A DNA stretch of 64,000 nt, taken from assembly GCF_936933875.1 (NCBI RefSeq), contig NZ_CAKZIK010000071.1:6305-70304 (forward strand), in the 5' to 3' direction. The notes beneath the pieces were generated by a model, which saw nothing but the letters and a program-made list of their open reading frames with translations, searched no databases and was not told where the DNA came from. The translations under genes were made by a program, and so were the position numbers. How positions within the stretch are numbered: position 1 is the first letter of the stretch; each line of letters starts with the position of its first letter. Shown piece after piece: positions 42,717-52,527 of the stretch. The stretch comes from an uncultured Chryseobacterium sp. (GTDB lineage Bacteria > Bacteroidota > Bacteroidia > Flavobacteriales > Weeksellaceae).

Positions 42717-45104
42717 GTGTCAGAAAACTGTTTTCATTGCGGACAAAACATCGACAAAGAGAGAATTCTTTTTGATGAAAAGATATTCTGCTGTCCCGGA
42801 TGTAAATCGGTGTACGAAATTCTGAACATGAACAACCTCGGAAATTTTTATGAACTAAATAAAAATGCCGGAACAAGACCTGATGAAAATTCAACACAGT
42901 TCGATTATCTGGACACGCCGGAAATTTTCGAAAAAGTAACCGATTTTTCTGAAGGGAACACCAGTTTGGTCACGTTCAAAATTCCTGTAATCCATTGTTC
43001 GTCATGCATTTGGCTTTTGGAAAGTTTACATACTTTAAATAAGAACATCAATTATTCTCAGGTCAATTTCACGAGGAAAACGGTGCAGATTTCATTCAAC
43101 CAAAATGAATTGAAACTGAGCGATTTGGCGAAATTTTTAACCAATTTGGGTTACAAACCGGTCATCAACCTTGAAACTGCAGACAAAAAGGAAGAATTTT
43201 TTGATAAGACTCTGCTGATTAAACTTGCCATCGCAGGTTTTGCTTTCGGTAACGGAATGTTTTTCAGCTATCCGGAATATGCGCAGGAAATTATGGGAAC
43301 CACGGATTTCTGGATGGAGCAATACAAAAGTATGTTTCGTTTTATTATGTTTCTTTTGGCGACGCCGGTTGTTTTTTATTCGGCTTCAGATTATTTTAAA
43401 TCAGCTTGGTTTGGTTTGAAAAATAAAATCGTGAACATTGATGTTCCCATCGTTTTGGGAATTTTGGTGTTGTACGGAAGAAGTATTTACGAAACTTTCA
43501 CGGGTTACGGCGCTGGATATTTCGATACTTTGTGCGGTTTGCTGTTTTTCATGCTTCTTGGAAAATATTTTCAGAAGAGAACTTACAGCGCACTTTCTTA
43601 CGACCGCGATTATAAATCTTTTTACCCCATCGCCGTTACCAAAGTAGATTTCAACGGAAAACAGGAGAATATTTTATTGTCTGAATTAAAAGTTGGTGAC
43701 CGAATTATGGTTCGAAACCAGGAAATTATTCCCGTGGATGCGATTTTGATTAACGGTGAAGGTAACATCGACAATTCCTTTATTACCGGAGAAAGCGCAA
43801 CGATTCAGAAAAAACCGGGCGACAAAATTTTTGCGGGAGGAAAACAGAGCGGTTCTGTTCTTGAACTGGAAGTGATTAAAAACGTTGACCAAAGTTATCT
43901 AACGCAGCTTTGGAACAAAGAAGCCTTCAAAAAATACGAAACCGGACTTGATACTTTAACCAACAAGATTTCCAAATATTTTACATTTATCATTCTCGGA
44001 ATCACGCTTTTAGCTGCAATTTATTGGGCGAGAATCGATATGGAAAAAATGTGGCAGGTGGTTTCTGCAATTTTAATCGTGGCTTGTCCTTGTGCTTTGG
44101 CGCTTTCTGCTCCTTTTACTTTTGGGCACATCATGAGGATTTTGGGCAGAAACAAATTCTATGTTAAAGACACTTTGACGATTGAGAAAATCTCGAAAAT
44201 TTCTACGATTGCTTTCGACAAAACCGGAACAATTACCCATCAGAAAAAAGCAGATATCAGTTACGAAGGTACTGAAATACAGGAATTTGATTTAAAGAAC
44301 ATTAAAACTTTGCTCAAAAATTCCAATCATCCACTTTCGAAATCTTTATATGAATTTTTGGATGTTCAGGAAGAATATTTTCCGGTTGAAAACTTTAAGG
44401 AAATTCCCGGAAAAGGATATGAAGCCGAAGTTCGCGGAAATATTTACAAAATTGGCTCGGGAAGCTTGGTTGGAGAACAGTCACAAAATCTTGAAACCGC
44501 AGTTTTCATTAGCAAAAACGGTGAATTTTTAGGAAAATATATCTTCAAAAACGAATACCGCGAAAATTTGAATTCATTATTCAAAAAGCTTTATGAGTAC
44601 AAAATTCATATTTTAAGTGGCGATAATTCTTCGGAAGAATCTACGTTGAAAGAAATGATTCCCAACGTAAAGGGAATGGCTTTCAACCAAAGTCCGGAAG
44701 ACAAACTGAATTATATTAAAAACCTTCAGGACAAAGGAGAAAAAGTAATGATGTTGGGAGATGGACTGAATGATGCCGGAGCTTTAAAACAGAGCAATGT
44801 TGGCGTTGCAGTTGCAGATGACACCAATTCTTTTACGCCAAGTTCCGACGTGATTATGGACGGGGAAAAAATGGTGAATTTCGACAAATATCTGAAGCTT
44901 TGTAAAGACGCCATGGTGATTGTAAAATTCACTTTTGCCATTAGCTTAATGTACAATATTATTGGGCTCACCTTTGCTGTAATGGGGAAAATGTCGCCTC
45001 TTTTTGCCGCCATTTTAATGCCGATAAGCTCAATAAGCGTGGTTGTATTTACTTCCCTATCCACTTGGATTAGAAGTTCTAAATATTTTAAAATCAAAAA
45101 ATAA
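42717..45104 (+). CDS. ccoI: CcoI/FixI-type copper-exporting P-type ATPase
   Basis: The 795-residue P1B-type ATPase supplies copper for cbb3 oxidase assembly. N-terminal metal sites are CFHCGQ, FCCPGCKS and a degenerate HMA domain with HCSSC. The transmembrane metal site CPC is in VACPCALALSAPF. The actuator motif is ITGESAT, the phosphorylation site FDKTGTITH and the hinge GDGLNDAGALKQ. The double-Cys N-terminus (DUF-type zinc/copper module before HMA) is typical of CcoI. The start is GTG (42717), 16 nt after the predicted transcription start. Confidence 0.95.
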   Translation: MSENCFHCGQNIDKERILFDEKIFCCPGCKSVYEILNMNNLGNFYELNKNAGTRPDENSTQFDYLDTPEIFEKVTDFSEGNTSLVTFKIPVIHCSSCIWLLESLHTLNKNINYSQVNFTRKTVQISFNQNELKLSDLAKFLTNLGYKPVINLETADKKEEFFDKTLLIKLAIAGFAFGNGMFFSYPEYAQEIMGTTDFWMEQYKSMFRFIMFLLATPVVFYSASDYFKSAWFGLKNKIVNIDVPIVLGILVLYGRSIYETFTGYGAGYFDTLCGLLFFMLLGKYFQKRTYSALSYDRDYKSFYPIAVTKVDFNGKQENILLSELKVGDRIMVRNQEIIPVDAILINGEGNIDNSFITGESATIQKKPGDKIFAGGKQSGSVLELEVIKNVDQSYLTQLWNKEAFKKYETGLDTLTNKISKYFTFIILGITLLAAIYWARIDMEKMWQVVSAILIVACPCALALSAPFTFGHIMRILGRNKFYVKDTLTIEKISKISTIAFDKTGTITHQKKADISYEGTEIQEFDLKNIKTLLKNSNHPLSKSLYEFLDVQEEYFPVENFKEIPGKGYEAEVRGNIYKIGSGSLVGEQSQNLETAVFISKNGEFLGKYIFKNEYRENLNSLFKKLYEYKIHILSGDNSSEESTLKEMIPNVKGMAFNQSPEDKLNYIKNLQDKGEKVMMLGDGLNDAGALKQSNVGVAVADDTNSFTPSSDVIMDGEKMVNFDKYLKLCKDAMVIVKFTFAISLMYNIIGLTFAVMGKMSPLFAAILMPISSISVVVFTSLSTWIRSSKYFKIKK

Positions 45105-45187
45105 GAGAAATCAAACTGTTATTTAGACAAATTTTAAATTAACTCAATTTAACATTTACTGATTAATATCACTTATTTTTATTAAAT

Positions 45188-45214
45188 TTGAGCGCGTTTT
45201 GTACGCTAATTTTG
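45188..45214 (+). promoter_or_regulatory. Possible promoter of the cbb3 structural genes
   Basis: TTG (45188-45190) and TAATTTTG (45207-45214) are 16 nt apart, shorter than the 18-20 nt seen elsewhere in the window. The transcript would start only a few bases before the ATG at 45221. Confidence 0.4.
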
Positions 45215-45220
45215 CAAGAA

Positions 45221-45421
45221 ATGGATATACTGTATTTAATGATACTTTGCAGCGTTTCTTTAGCTGTTGTTTTTTTAATCATTTTTATAGTAAATGCAAA
45301 AAAAGGTCAGTTTGAAGATGATGAATCTCCGGCTGTGCGGATACTTTTAGACTCTGAAGTTCAGAAAGAAGAACCAAAAACAGAAGATAATACAGAAAAA
45401 AATATAGAAGAAAAAAGTTAA
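45221..45421 (+). CDS. ccoS: Cbb3-type oxidase assembly protein CcoS
   Basis: This 66-residue protein has one N-terminal transmembrane helix (MDILYLMILCSVSLAVVFLI) and an acidic tail beginning KKGQFEDDESPAVRIL. The GQFEDDE..P..RIL pattern identifies CcoS/FixS, needed to insert cofactors in the cbb3 catalytic subunit. The ATG at 45221 replaces a longer frame that starts inside the promoter region. It lies 8 nt before ccoNO. Confidence 0.9.
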   Translation: MDILYLMILCSVSLAVVFLIIFIVNAKKGQFEDDESPAVRILLDSEVQKEEPKTEDNTEKNIEEKS

Positions 45422-45429
45422 TTAGTTAT

Positions 45430-47709
45430 ATGGAAACACAAAAGTTTAGTTATGACAACAGCATTGTGCGAGCGTTTCTTTATGCAACCATCGTCTTCGG
45501 GATTGTTGGTTTCTTATTGGGACTTACTGCAGCTTTAATGCTTTTCTATCCCGAACTTCCTGAATTTTTCTTTGGAACGGATGATGCCACCATCAAAAGT
45601 TTGCAGAGCGGAAATCTACAGGGGCTCATCAACTCACAAGGCGCATTTGGATTCGGGAGAATCAGGATGCTTCACACAAGTGCGGTAATTTTTGCATTTG
45701 TTGGGAACTCTATTTTCTCGGGAATTTATTACTCAATGCAGCGTTTGCTTAAAACCAGAATGTACAGTGATACACTTTCTTGGATACATTTCTGGGGATG
45801 GCAAATTATGATTGTTTCTGTTGTAATTACTTTCTTCATGGGGATTAATACCTCTAAAGAATACGCAGAACACGAATGGCCAATAGATATTTTGATTGCG
45901 GTTATTTGGATCATATTCGGCATCAACATGTTGGGGACCATTGCAAAAAGAAGAGTTCGCCACCTTTACGTAGCGATTTGGTTCTATTTGGGAACTTGGG
46001 TTGCCGTAACCATGCTTCACGTTTTCAATAATTTGGAGGTTCCACTTTCCTTTACCGGGATGAAATCTTATTCTGCTTACGCAGGTGTAAAAGACGCTTT
46101 AGTACAGTGGTGGTACGGACACAATGCGGTAGCATTCTTCCTTACAACTCCAGTTCTTGGTTTGATGTATTATTATCTTCCAAAAGCAGCAGACAGACCT
46201 GTTTTCTCTTATAAATTATCCATTATACACTTCTGGTCTTTGATTTTCGTGTACATCTGGGCCGGACCTCACCATTTGCAGTACACTTCGCTTCCGGCAT
46301 GGGCACAAGCAGTGGGAACTGGTTTCTCCATTATGCTGATTGCACCGTCTTGGGGTGGTATGTTGAACGGACTTTTAACGTTAAGAGGAGCTTGGGATAA
46401 AGTAAGAGAGAATCCTATTCTTAAATTCTTCGTGGTAGCTGTTACTTGTTATGGTATGGCAACTTTCGAAGGGCCGCTTTTGGCGACTAAGACTTTAAAT
46501 AAAATCGGTCACTATACGGATTGGGTAATTGGACACGTTCACCTTGGTGCACTTGGCTGGAACGGATTTATGGCTTTCGGTGTTATCTACTATTTGGTTC
46601 CTATCATGTGGAGAACTAAAATCTGGTCTGTAAAATTAGCTAACTGGCATTTCTGGTTAGGAACTTTAGGAATTATTTTCTACGCTGTTCCTTTATATAT
46701 CGCTGGATTTACACAAGGTTTAATGTGGAAACAATTCAATCCGGACGGAACTTTGGTTTACAAAAACTGGTTGGATACGGTAACTGCCATTATTCCTTAT
46801 TATCAAATGAGATTTGTAGGAGGTTTATTCTACTTATCCGGAGCAATTTTAATGGTTGTGAATGTTGTAGCAACTGCAAGACAAGGTTCGTTCCAGAAAA
46901 ATGTACCAGCTGAAGCTCCGGCATTGGCGAATATTGGTAACCAAAGAAAAGAAGGCGAAGGCCTTCACCTTTGGATTGAAAGAATGCCATATTTGTTAAC
47001 AATTCTTTCTTTTGTAGCTGTTGCAATTGGTGGTTTCTTAGAAATTGTTCCAACATTAACAATAAAAGAAAGTGTACCAACCATTGCTGCGGTGAAACCT
47101 TATACTCCGTTGGAATTGGAAGGTAGAGATTTATACATCAGAGAAGGATGTAACTCTTGTCACTCCCAAATGATTCGTCCATTCCGTGATGAAGTGGTCA
47201 GATTTAACGGCAAAAACGGACAGTATTCCAAAGCGGGTGAATTTGTTTACGACAGACCATTCCTTTGGGGATCAAAAAGAACTGGTCCGGATTTGCACAG
47301 AGAAGGTGGAAAAAACCCAAGTTCATGGCATTACAAACACATGCTGAACCCTAGAGTAACTTCTGCCGGTTCAATTATGCCGCGTTATCCTTGGCTCATT
47401 GCCAACGATTTAGACAGAAGCCAAATGAAAGACAAGTTGAATTTAATGAAGAATACTTTTGATGTTCCTTACACAAAAGCAGAAATTGATTCGGCTGACC
47501 AATGGGCAGACAATCAGGCATCTTTCATTGTAAAACAGATTTACTCTGAAGCTGCAGACGTTAAGAAAGCGTATGACGACAGAAAAGCTGCAGAAGGAGC
47601 TAACTTTACACCGCTTGAAAAGAAAGAAATTGTTGCTGTAATTGCATATCTTCAGAGATTAGGTACAGATATCAAAACAACTGAAATTAAAACTGCAAGT
47701 ACAAAATAA
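45430..47709 (+). CDS. ccoNO: Fused cbb3 cytochrome c oxidase subunits I and II
   Basis: The 759-residue protein joins CcoN (about residues 1-530, twelve helices) with CcoO (about 540-759). CcoN haem and copper ligands lie in RMLHTSAVIF, WYGHNAVAFF, GPHHLQYTSLP and IGHYTDWVIGHVHLGAL. CcoO carries one c-type haem motif in REGCNSCHSQMIRPF. It reduces oxygen to water at high affinity while pumping protons. Fusion of the two subunits is usual in Bacteroidota and differs from the separate genes of proteobacteria. CcoQ and CcoP genes follow within 21 nt each. Confidence 0.96.
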   Translation: METQKFSYDNSIVRAFLYATIVFGIVGFLLGLTAALMLFYPELPEFFFGTDDATIKSLQSGNLQGLINSQGAFGFGRIRMLHTSAVIFAFVGNSIFSGIYYSMQRLLKTRMYSDTLSWIHFWGWQIMIVSVVITFFMGINTSKEYAEHEWPIDILIAVIWIIFGINMLGTIAKRRVRHLYVAIWFYLGTWVAVTMLHVFNNLEVPLSFTGMKSYSAYAGVKDALVQWWYGHNAVAFFLTTPVLGLMYYYLPKAADRPVFSYKLSIIHFWSLIFVYIWAGPHHLQYTSLPAWAQAVGTGFSIMLIAPSWGGMLNGLLTLRGAWDKVRENPILKFFVVAVTCYGMATFEGPLLATKTLNKIGHYTDWVIGHVHLGALGWNGFMAFGVIYYLVPIMWRTKIWSVKLANWHFWLGTLGIIFYAVPLYIAGFTQGLMWKQFNPDGTLVYKNWLDTVTAIIPYYQMRFVGGLFYLSGAILMVVNVVATARQGSFQKNVPAEAPALANIGNQRKEGEGLHLWIERMPYLLTILSFVAVAIGGFLEIVPTLTIKESVPTIAAVKPYTPLELEGRDLYIREGCNSCHSQMIRPFRDEVVRFNGKNGQYSKAGEFVYDRPFLWGSKRTGPDLHREGGKNPSSWHYKHMLNPRVTSAGSIMPRYPWLIANDLDRSQMKDKLNLMKNTFDVPYTKAEIDSADQWADNQASFIVKQIYSEAADVKKAYDDRKAAEGANFTPLEKKEIVAVIAYLQRLGTDIKTTEIKTASTK

Positions 47710-47729
47710 TATTTTAAAGTAATAGTAAG

Positions 47730-47924
47730 ATGATTCCTCAAAGCTTTAAAGACATTTTATCCAATGGTGACAATGTTGGTCTTTACCAAACGTTGGCCAT
47801 GATCATTTTTATTCTGCTTTTTCTTGGAATTGCTTATTTTGTATTCTCGCGTCCGAAAAAATATTATGATAAAGAAGCGAATGCGCCTTTAAATGATAAT
47901 ATTGAAGACCAAGAAGACCTTTAA
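47730..47924 (+). CDS. ccoQ: Cbb3 oxidase subunit CcoQ
   Basis: The 64-residue protein has one central transmembrane helix (LYQTLAMIIFILLFLGIAYF) followed by VFSRPKKYYDKEA and an acidic tail. This is the CcoQ pattern (F-S-R-x-K). It stabilises the oxidase complex. It lies between ccoNO and ccoP. Confidence 0.88.
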   Translation: MIPQSFKDILSNGDNVGLYQTLAMIIFILLFLGIAYFVFSRPKKYYDKEANAPLNDNIEDQEDL

Positions 47925-47943
47925 TTTTTAAAATTAAACTATT

Positions 47944-48822
47944 ATGAAACAGAGAACGCCCGTTTATATCACAATACTGATTATTTTGGTAATCTTAATG
48001 ATTATTAATTATACGTTTGTTCAGAACTCCTCTTTCCTTTCTTCTCCATATTTCTGGGGAACAGTGGTGATCAGTGTGATTCTTGCATTAATCCATAGTG
48101 CAATTGGAGATTTAATTGAGAATGATAAGTTTAAAAAACTTACTCCTGAGGAAAAATCGCAATATTTAGAAGCTAAAAAAGTTCCTTACTTCAAAGGACT
48201 TTACGAAAGTGCATTCAAAAAACAGTCTGCATCAGAAGAAAAAGACATCCTTATCGACCACGGTTTCGACGGAATTATGGAACTGGATAATCAGCTACCA
48301 AAATGGTGGCTTGGTTTATTCTGGTTCGGTGTAATTTTTTGCGTAGTATACCTTACAGCATATTTCACCACAGATTTTGCCCATCCAATTAAAGAGTATG
48401 AAGAAGAGTATAAAGCACAGCTTGCCTCTATCGATCAATGGATGAAGGATACTCCGCCTCCAACAATCGATAATGCAGTATATTCTCCGGATAATATTGC
48501 AGCAGGTGAAGAAGTTTTCAAAACCAACTGTGTATCTTGTCACGGTGACGGAGGGAAAGGTGGAATTGGTCCAAACCTTACCGACAATACCTGGATTAAC
48601 CAACCGGAGAAAACATTGTTTAAAAATGTATTCCACATCGTAGAAAATGGTTCTCCAAACAACCCGACCATGCAAGCTTGGGGAAAAAATGGAATTCTTA
48701 CCGGATTTGATATTCAAAATGTTGCTGCATACGTTTATCATATCAACCAGGAACAACCGCCAATTACACAAGCTCAAGGTGGAGCTGCTCCGCAGGGAAC
48801 TCCGGCAAACTGGGAAAAATAA
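47944..48822 (+). CDS. ccoP: Cbb3 oxidase c-type cytochrome subunit CcoP
   Basis: The 292-residue protein has two N-terminal helices (about 8-24 and 30-52), a third helix at about 120-142 (WWLGLFWFGVIFCVVYLTAY) and a periplasmic cytochrome domain. That domain has a single haem motif (CVSCHGDGGKGGIGPNLT). Classical CcoP has two haems; the one-haem form with an extra N-terminal membrane part is common in Bacteroidota. It ends with a strong terminator 19 nt downstream. Confidence 0.94.
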   Translation: MKQRTPVYITILIILVILMIINYTFVQNSSFLSSPYFWGTVVISVILALIHSAIGDLIENDKFKKLTPEEKSQYLEAKKVPYFKGLYESAFKKQSASEEKDILIDHGFDGIMELDNQLPKWWLGLFWFGVIFCVVYLTAYFTTDFAHPIKEYEEEYKAQLASIDQWMKDTPPPTIDNAVYSPDNIAAGEEVFKTNCVSCHGDGGKGGIGPNLTDNTWINQPEKTLFKNVFHIVENGSPNNPTMQAWGKNGILTGFDIQNVAAYVYHINQEQPPITQAQGGAAPQGTPANWEK

Positions 48823-48840
48823 CTAAACTTTCTTTATATA

Positions 48841-48868
48841 AAAAGCCATTTCCGAATGGCTTTTTTTT
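48841..48868 (+). terminator. Terminator after ccoP
   Basis: A 10-bp stem AAAAGCCATT / AATGGCTTTT (48841-48864, TCCG loop) is followed by a T-run. It separates the oxidase structural genes from the ccoG operon. Confidence 0.85.
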
Positions 48869-48937
48869 ATGTTTTAAATCATACAATTTCGTAAACATTC
48901 GTAACAATAATTACAGAGAAAGCAATAATATAATTCG

Positions 48938-48945
48938 TATTTTTG
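48938..48945 (+). promoter_or_regulatory. -7 box of the ccoG operon
   Basis: TATTTTTG is a perfect -7 element 28 nt before the ccoG ATG; no TTG is present at -33. Confidence 0.5.
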
Positions 48946-48973
48946 TAAGAATACGTTTAAAAAAAATTTAGAC

Positions 48974-50428
48974 ATGTCAGAACAGCAGGAAAACAATCAT
49001 CGGGGTGGACAAGGACAGGTTATCGAGGCAGAAACTTTCAGAGATTCTGTAGGAACTATGGACAATTCCGGTAAGAGGAAATGGATCTATCCAAAAAAGC
49101 CTAGCGGAAGATATACCAATTACAGAACCATTGTAAGTTATTTTTTACTGGCTTTATTCTTCGCGATTCCTTTTATAAAAATCAACGGAAATCCTCTTTT
49201 GTTGCTTAATGTTCTGGATAGACAATTCTACATTTTCGGGCAGCCTTTTTATCCTCAGGATTTCTTCATTCTGGCTTTGGGAGCAATTACTTCCATTGTT
49301 TTTATCATTTTGTTTACCGTAGTTTTTGGTAGAATTTTTTGTGGATGGATTTGTCCTCAGACTATTTTCCTCGAAATGATTTTCAGAAAGATTGAATTTG
49401 CCATCGAAGGAGACCGAAACAAACAAATGAAACTCGACCGACAGGAATGGAACTCCGAAAAAATCTGGAAAAGAGGTCTGAAATGGAGCATTTATATTAT
49501 CATTTCACTTATCATTACACACTGGATGTTCATGTACATCGTAGGTTACAAGGAAGTGTTCAAAATTATGCAGGAAGGTCCTTTCGCTAATTTTACGAAC
49601 TTTTTAGTGATGATTCTTTTCACGGCGGCTTTTTATTTCACATTTGCATGGTTCAGAGAGCAGGTTTGTACTCTGGTTTGTCCATACGGTAGATTACAGG
49701 GCGTTTTAATTGATAAACAAACCATCAACGTTTATTATGATTTTAAACGTGGAGAAAACCGTGCAAAATGGAAAAAAGGAGAAGACAGAAAAGCGGAAGG
49801 CAAAGGAGACTGTATCGATTGTAACCAGTGTGTTGTAGTTTGTCCTACAGGAATTGATATCCGAAACGGACAACAGCTTGAATGTGTAAACTGTACTGCA
49901 TGTATAGACGCTTGCGACGAAGTAATGGTGAAAGTTGGTCTTCCAAAAGGACTAATCCGTTACGCCACAGAGGATGAAATTGAAAAAGAAAAGCCTTTCA
50001 AATTCACCAACAGAATGAAAGCCTACACCGTCGTTCTTTTGGCTATGATTGGTTTCCTAGGATATCTTTTAAGCGCTAGAGGAGAAATGGAAGCGAAATT
50101 TATTAAACCGGCAGGTTCTTCTTTCTTTGTAAAAGATGGGTTGATAACGAATACCTACAACTATACTTTTCTCAACAAATCCAATAAAGACAAAGTAGTT
50201 ACCATTAAAATTATGGAACCTGCACACGGAGAAATTTCTTTAAGCAGTGCTGATAAAATTTTGTTGAAGAGAGATCAAATGATTAAGGGAACCGTAAACG
50301 TAAGTTTCCCTGAAAAGGAAATTAAACTCTCCAAACAAAATGTAAAAATTGGCGTTTACGACCAACAGGGGAAATTGCTGGATACTTTCGAAACTTATTT
50401 TGAAGGACCATTCAAATTACAATTCTAA
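48974..50428 (+). CDS. ccoG: Cbb3 oxidase accessory protein CcoG (FixG/RdxA type)
   Basis: The 484-residue membrane ferredoxin has five helices and several Cys motifs: FCGWICPQTIFLEM, QVCTLVCPYGRLQG, CIDCNQCVVVCP and CVNCTACIDACDEV, the last two being 4Fe-4S sites. The C-terminal 110 residues form an Ig-like domain (FixG_C). CcoG is thought to reduce copper so that CcoI and the oxidase can use it. The next gene (ccoH) follows after 7 nt. Confidence 0.94.
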   Translation: MSEQQENNHRGGQGQVIEAETFRDSVGTMDNSGKRKWIYPKKPSGRYTNYRTIVSYFLLALFFAIPFIKINGNPLLLLNVLDRQFYIFGQPFYPQDFFILALGAITSIVFIILFTVVFGRIFCGWICPQTIFLEMIFRKIEFAIEGDRNKQMKLDRQEWNSEKIWKRGLKWSIYIIISLIITHWMFMYIVGYKEVFKIMQEGPFANFTNFLVMILFTAAFYFTFAWFREQVCTLVCPYGRLQGVLIDKQTINVYYDFKRGENRAKWKKGEDRKAEGKGDCIDCNQCVVVCPTGIDIRNGQQLECVNCTACIDACDEVMVKVGLPKGLIRYATEDEIEKEKPFKFTNRMKAYTVVLLAMIGFLGYLLSARGEMEAKFIKPAGSSFFVKDGLITNTYNYTFLNKSNKDKVVTIKIMEPAHGEISLSSADKILLKRDQMIKGTVNVSFPEKEIKLSKQNVKIGVYDQQGKLLDTFETYFEGPFKLQF

Positions 50429-50435
50429 ATTAAAT

Positions 50436-50888
50436 ATGTTTAAAAATTTCAGCTGGGGACACGGGATTATCCTTGCCTTGGGAACCTTTATAGCGTTTAT
50501 TCTTTTCATGATTTTTATTTTCCCGAACGGAAAGCAAAACTCCGAACTGGTGTCCGAACATTATTATGAAGACGAACTGGCTTATCAGGATATTATTGAT
50601 GCCAAAAACAACGCAGCACAGTTAACAGTAAAACCGGAATATGCACAGCTTCCTGAAGGAATAAAAATAAAATTTCCATCTGCTATACCGGATCAGAAAA
50701 AAGTAAATATTACGCTTTTCAGAACGGATGATTCTAATCTTGATGTAAAAAAAGACCTTATTCTTGATACTGAAAACGCAGTTTTAATTCCTAAAAAGGT
50801 AATTTTTCCGGGTTCTTACACGTTAAAAGTGAAATGGAAACAAAACAATAAACCGTATCAAATCGATTACGACGTTTTATGGAAATAG
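50436..50888 (+). CDS. ccoH: FixH/CcoH-family cbb3 assembly protein
   Basis: The 150-residue protein has one N-terminal helix (GIILALGTFIAFILFMIFIF) preceded by the short FKNFSWGHG start. A periplasmic beta-domain ends LKVKWKQNNKPYQIDYDVLW. FixH is required for stable assembly of the oxidase. The ATG at 50436 is used; a longer frame starts inside ccoG. It overlaps the next gene by 10 nt. Confidence 0.88.
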   Translation: MFKNFSWGHGIILALGTFIAFILFMIFIFPNGKQNSELVSEHYYEDELAYQDIIDAKNNAAQLTVKPEYAQLPEGIKIKFPSAIPDQKKVNITLFRTDDSNLDVKKDLILDTENAVLIPKKVIFPGSYTLKVKWKQNNKPYQIDYDVLWK

Positions 50889-51622
50889 CACTCATTATTT
50901 CAGCGCTTGGTTTAGGTTTCGCCTCCGGATTCCACTGTATCGGGATGTGCGGCCCCATTGCGCTTTCTATGGGTTTAACCAAAAAACAGGCAACCAATTA
51001 TTACCTGCAGAATCTCACCTATCAGTTTGGTAGGATTTTCACGTATGCGTTACTTGGAGCTTTACTCGGAATTATCGGCGAAGGTTTTGAAATGGCAGGT
51101 TTCCAACAATATTTAACGATTATTGTCGGGATTCTTTTAATTGTAATGGCTTTGTTTTCATTTGGAGGAAAAGATTTCGCTTCAAAAATTCCTTTCCTTT
51201 CCAAGTTTTTGTTGAAAGTAAAAATGAATCTCGGAACTCTTCTTCAAAAAGCAGATTACAGATCGAGATTTACCACAGGAATTTTGAACGGATTTCTACC
51301 TTGCGGAATGGTTTACATGGCTTTAACAGCAAGTTTAGCTTCAGGTGGAATTTGGCAAAGCGCAGCTTTCATGGCACTTTTCGGATTGGGAACGCTGCCT
51401 TTTATGTTTCTCGTAGTTCTTCTTGGTAATTTGATGACATCAGCATTTCGCATTAAAGTCTTGAAATTTGTTCCGGTAATGATGATTATTTTGGGTGGAT
51501 TATTTATTCTAAGAGGAATGGAAATCGGTATCCCTTACATTTCTCCAAAGAAAGAATCGCTTAAAATCATTCATAATAATTCCAATGAACATCGCGAAGG
51601 AAATCACGCAACGTGTCATTAA
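50879..51622 (+). CDS. TauE/SafE-like (DsbD_2) membrane protein of the cbb3 locus
   Basis: This 247-residue protein has six helices and two Cys-containing pore motifs, FHCIGMCGP and NGFLPCGMVY. It belongs to the DsbD_2/TauE-SafE family, whose members beside cbb3 genes are linked to copper or heavy-metal import. The C-terminal tail (NEHREGNHATCH) is rich in His and Cys and could bind metal. It overlaps ccoH by 10 nt and is probably part of the ccoG operon. Transport of copper is inferred. Confidence 0.88.
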   Translation: MEIALIISALGLGFASGFHCIGMCGPIALSMGLTKKQATNYYLQNLTYQFGRIFTYALLGALLGIIGEGFEMAGFQQYLTIIVGILLIVMALFSFGGKDFASKIPFLSKFLLKVKMNLGTLLQKADYRSRFTTGILNGFLPCGMVYMALTASLASGGIWQSAAFMALFGLGTLPFMFLVVLLGNLMTSAFRIKVLKFVPVMMIILGGLFILRGMEIGIPYISPKKESLKIIHNNSNEHREGNHATCH

Positions 51623-51653
51623 TTTTTCTATAGTTATTTCAATAAATTAAAAG

Positions 51654-52433
51654 ATGATGAAAAAATATTTACTTTTTGTCGGAATTGCTGTATTAACTAC
51701 GCTTCAAAGCTGTAGCATGTATTCCGAAACAACGCTCCACAAAGATGCAGCCTCTTCCACACAAATAGATTTCGATTTTAAAGAGGCGATGCAGTTTGCC
51801 AAAAGCATGTTTCCGGATTCTTTACAAAATGAGGACAAAAAGCTTGAGGATCTGGAAAAGCTACCAAAAGTCTGGACAAGCTTATATGATATGCGGCTGA
51901 AAGACGGAGTTAAGGTTAAAAATCCCGATTCCATTAGAATAATGAAAAAAATGTTCTTGAAATCTAACTTTGTCGATGGAGAAGTTGCAGGAATGTCTAT
52001 GAAATTAGATCATTTTACAAAAAGCGACTACGAATTTTTGGAAAAAGCTCCGTCCGATAAAAAACTCCCGGTTAATACCAATAACTATAAAGATTGGGAC
52101 GGAAAAAAACTCACTATTAATACTAAAGACTTCAATCTTTCGAATTTGGAAAAGCTGATGGAAGCTGCTCCAGAAGAAGAAGACATCAATCTTACCAAAG
52201 AAGAAATAAAGGAAAAAGCAGAACAAACCAAAATGATGATGAAAATGATGAACATGAAAATTACAAGCATCCTGAAATTCGAAAACAAAATAAAATCTGT
52301 TACCGGAAAACACGATTGGGTTCAGCAGGTTGACGACCATACCATAAAACTGAGTTTGTCTTCCGCAGATTTGGTAGATGATGATAAAAAACTCCTCAAC
52401 AAAGACGAAAAAATCGTTATCGTTACCGAATAA
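51654..52433 (+). CDS. Lipoprotein of unknown function, tandem paralogue 1
   Basis: The 259-residue lipoprotein has the lipobox LQSC (MMKKYLLFVGIAVLTTLQSC). A conserved pair of Ser/Thr follows (SMYSETTLHKDAASST), then an alpha/beta domain with KVWTSLYDMRLKDG and DWDGKKLTINTKDFNLSNLE. It ends KDEKIVIVTE. It is clearly homologous along its length to the next gene. The gene stands 31 nt after the cbb3 cluster and has a terminator after it. No known domain; an outer-membrane lipoprotein. Confidence 0.8.
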   Translation: MMKKYLLFVGIAVLTTLQSCSMYSETTLHKDAASSTQIDFDFKEAMQFAKSMFPDSLQNEDKKLEDLEKLPKVWTSLYDMRLKDGVKVKNPDSIRIMKKMFLKSNFVDGEVAGMSMKLDHFTKSDYEFLEKAPSDKKLPVNTNNYKDWDGKKLTINTKDFNLSNLEKLMEAAPEEEDINLTKEEIKEKAEQTKMMMKMMNMKITSILKFENKIKSVTGKHDWVQQVDDHTIKLSLSSADLVDDDKKLLNKDEKIVIVTE

Positions 52434-52437
52434 ATTT

Positions 52438-52465
52438 AAACCGTTGATTTTCAACGGTTTTTTTA
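52438..52465 (+). terminator. Terminator between the two lipoprotein genes
   Basis: A 10-bp stem AAACCGTTGA / TCAACGGTTT (52438-52460) with a very short loop is followed by a T-run. Confidence 0.85.
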
Positions 52466-52527
52466 TTTTAAAATTAACTTTGGTATCAGTTTTGAATCTA
52501 ACCGATGACTAAAAACATTAAAAAAAA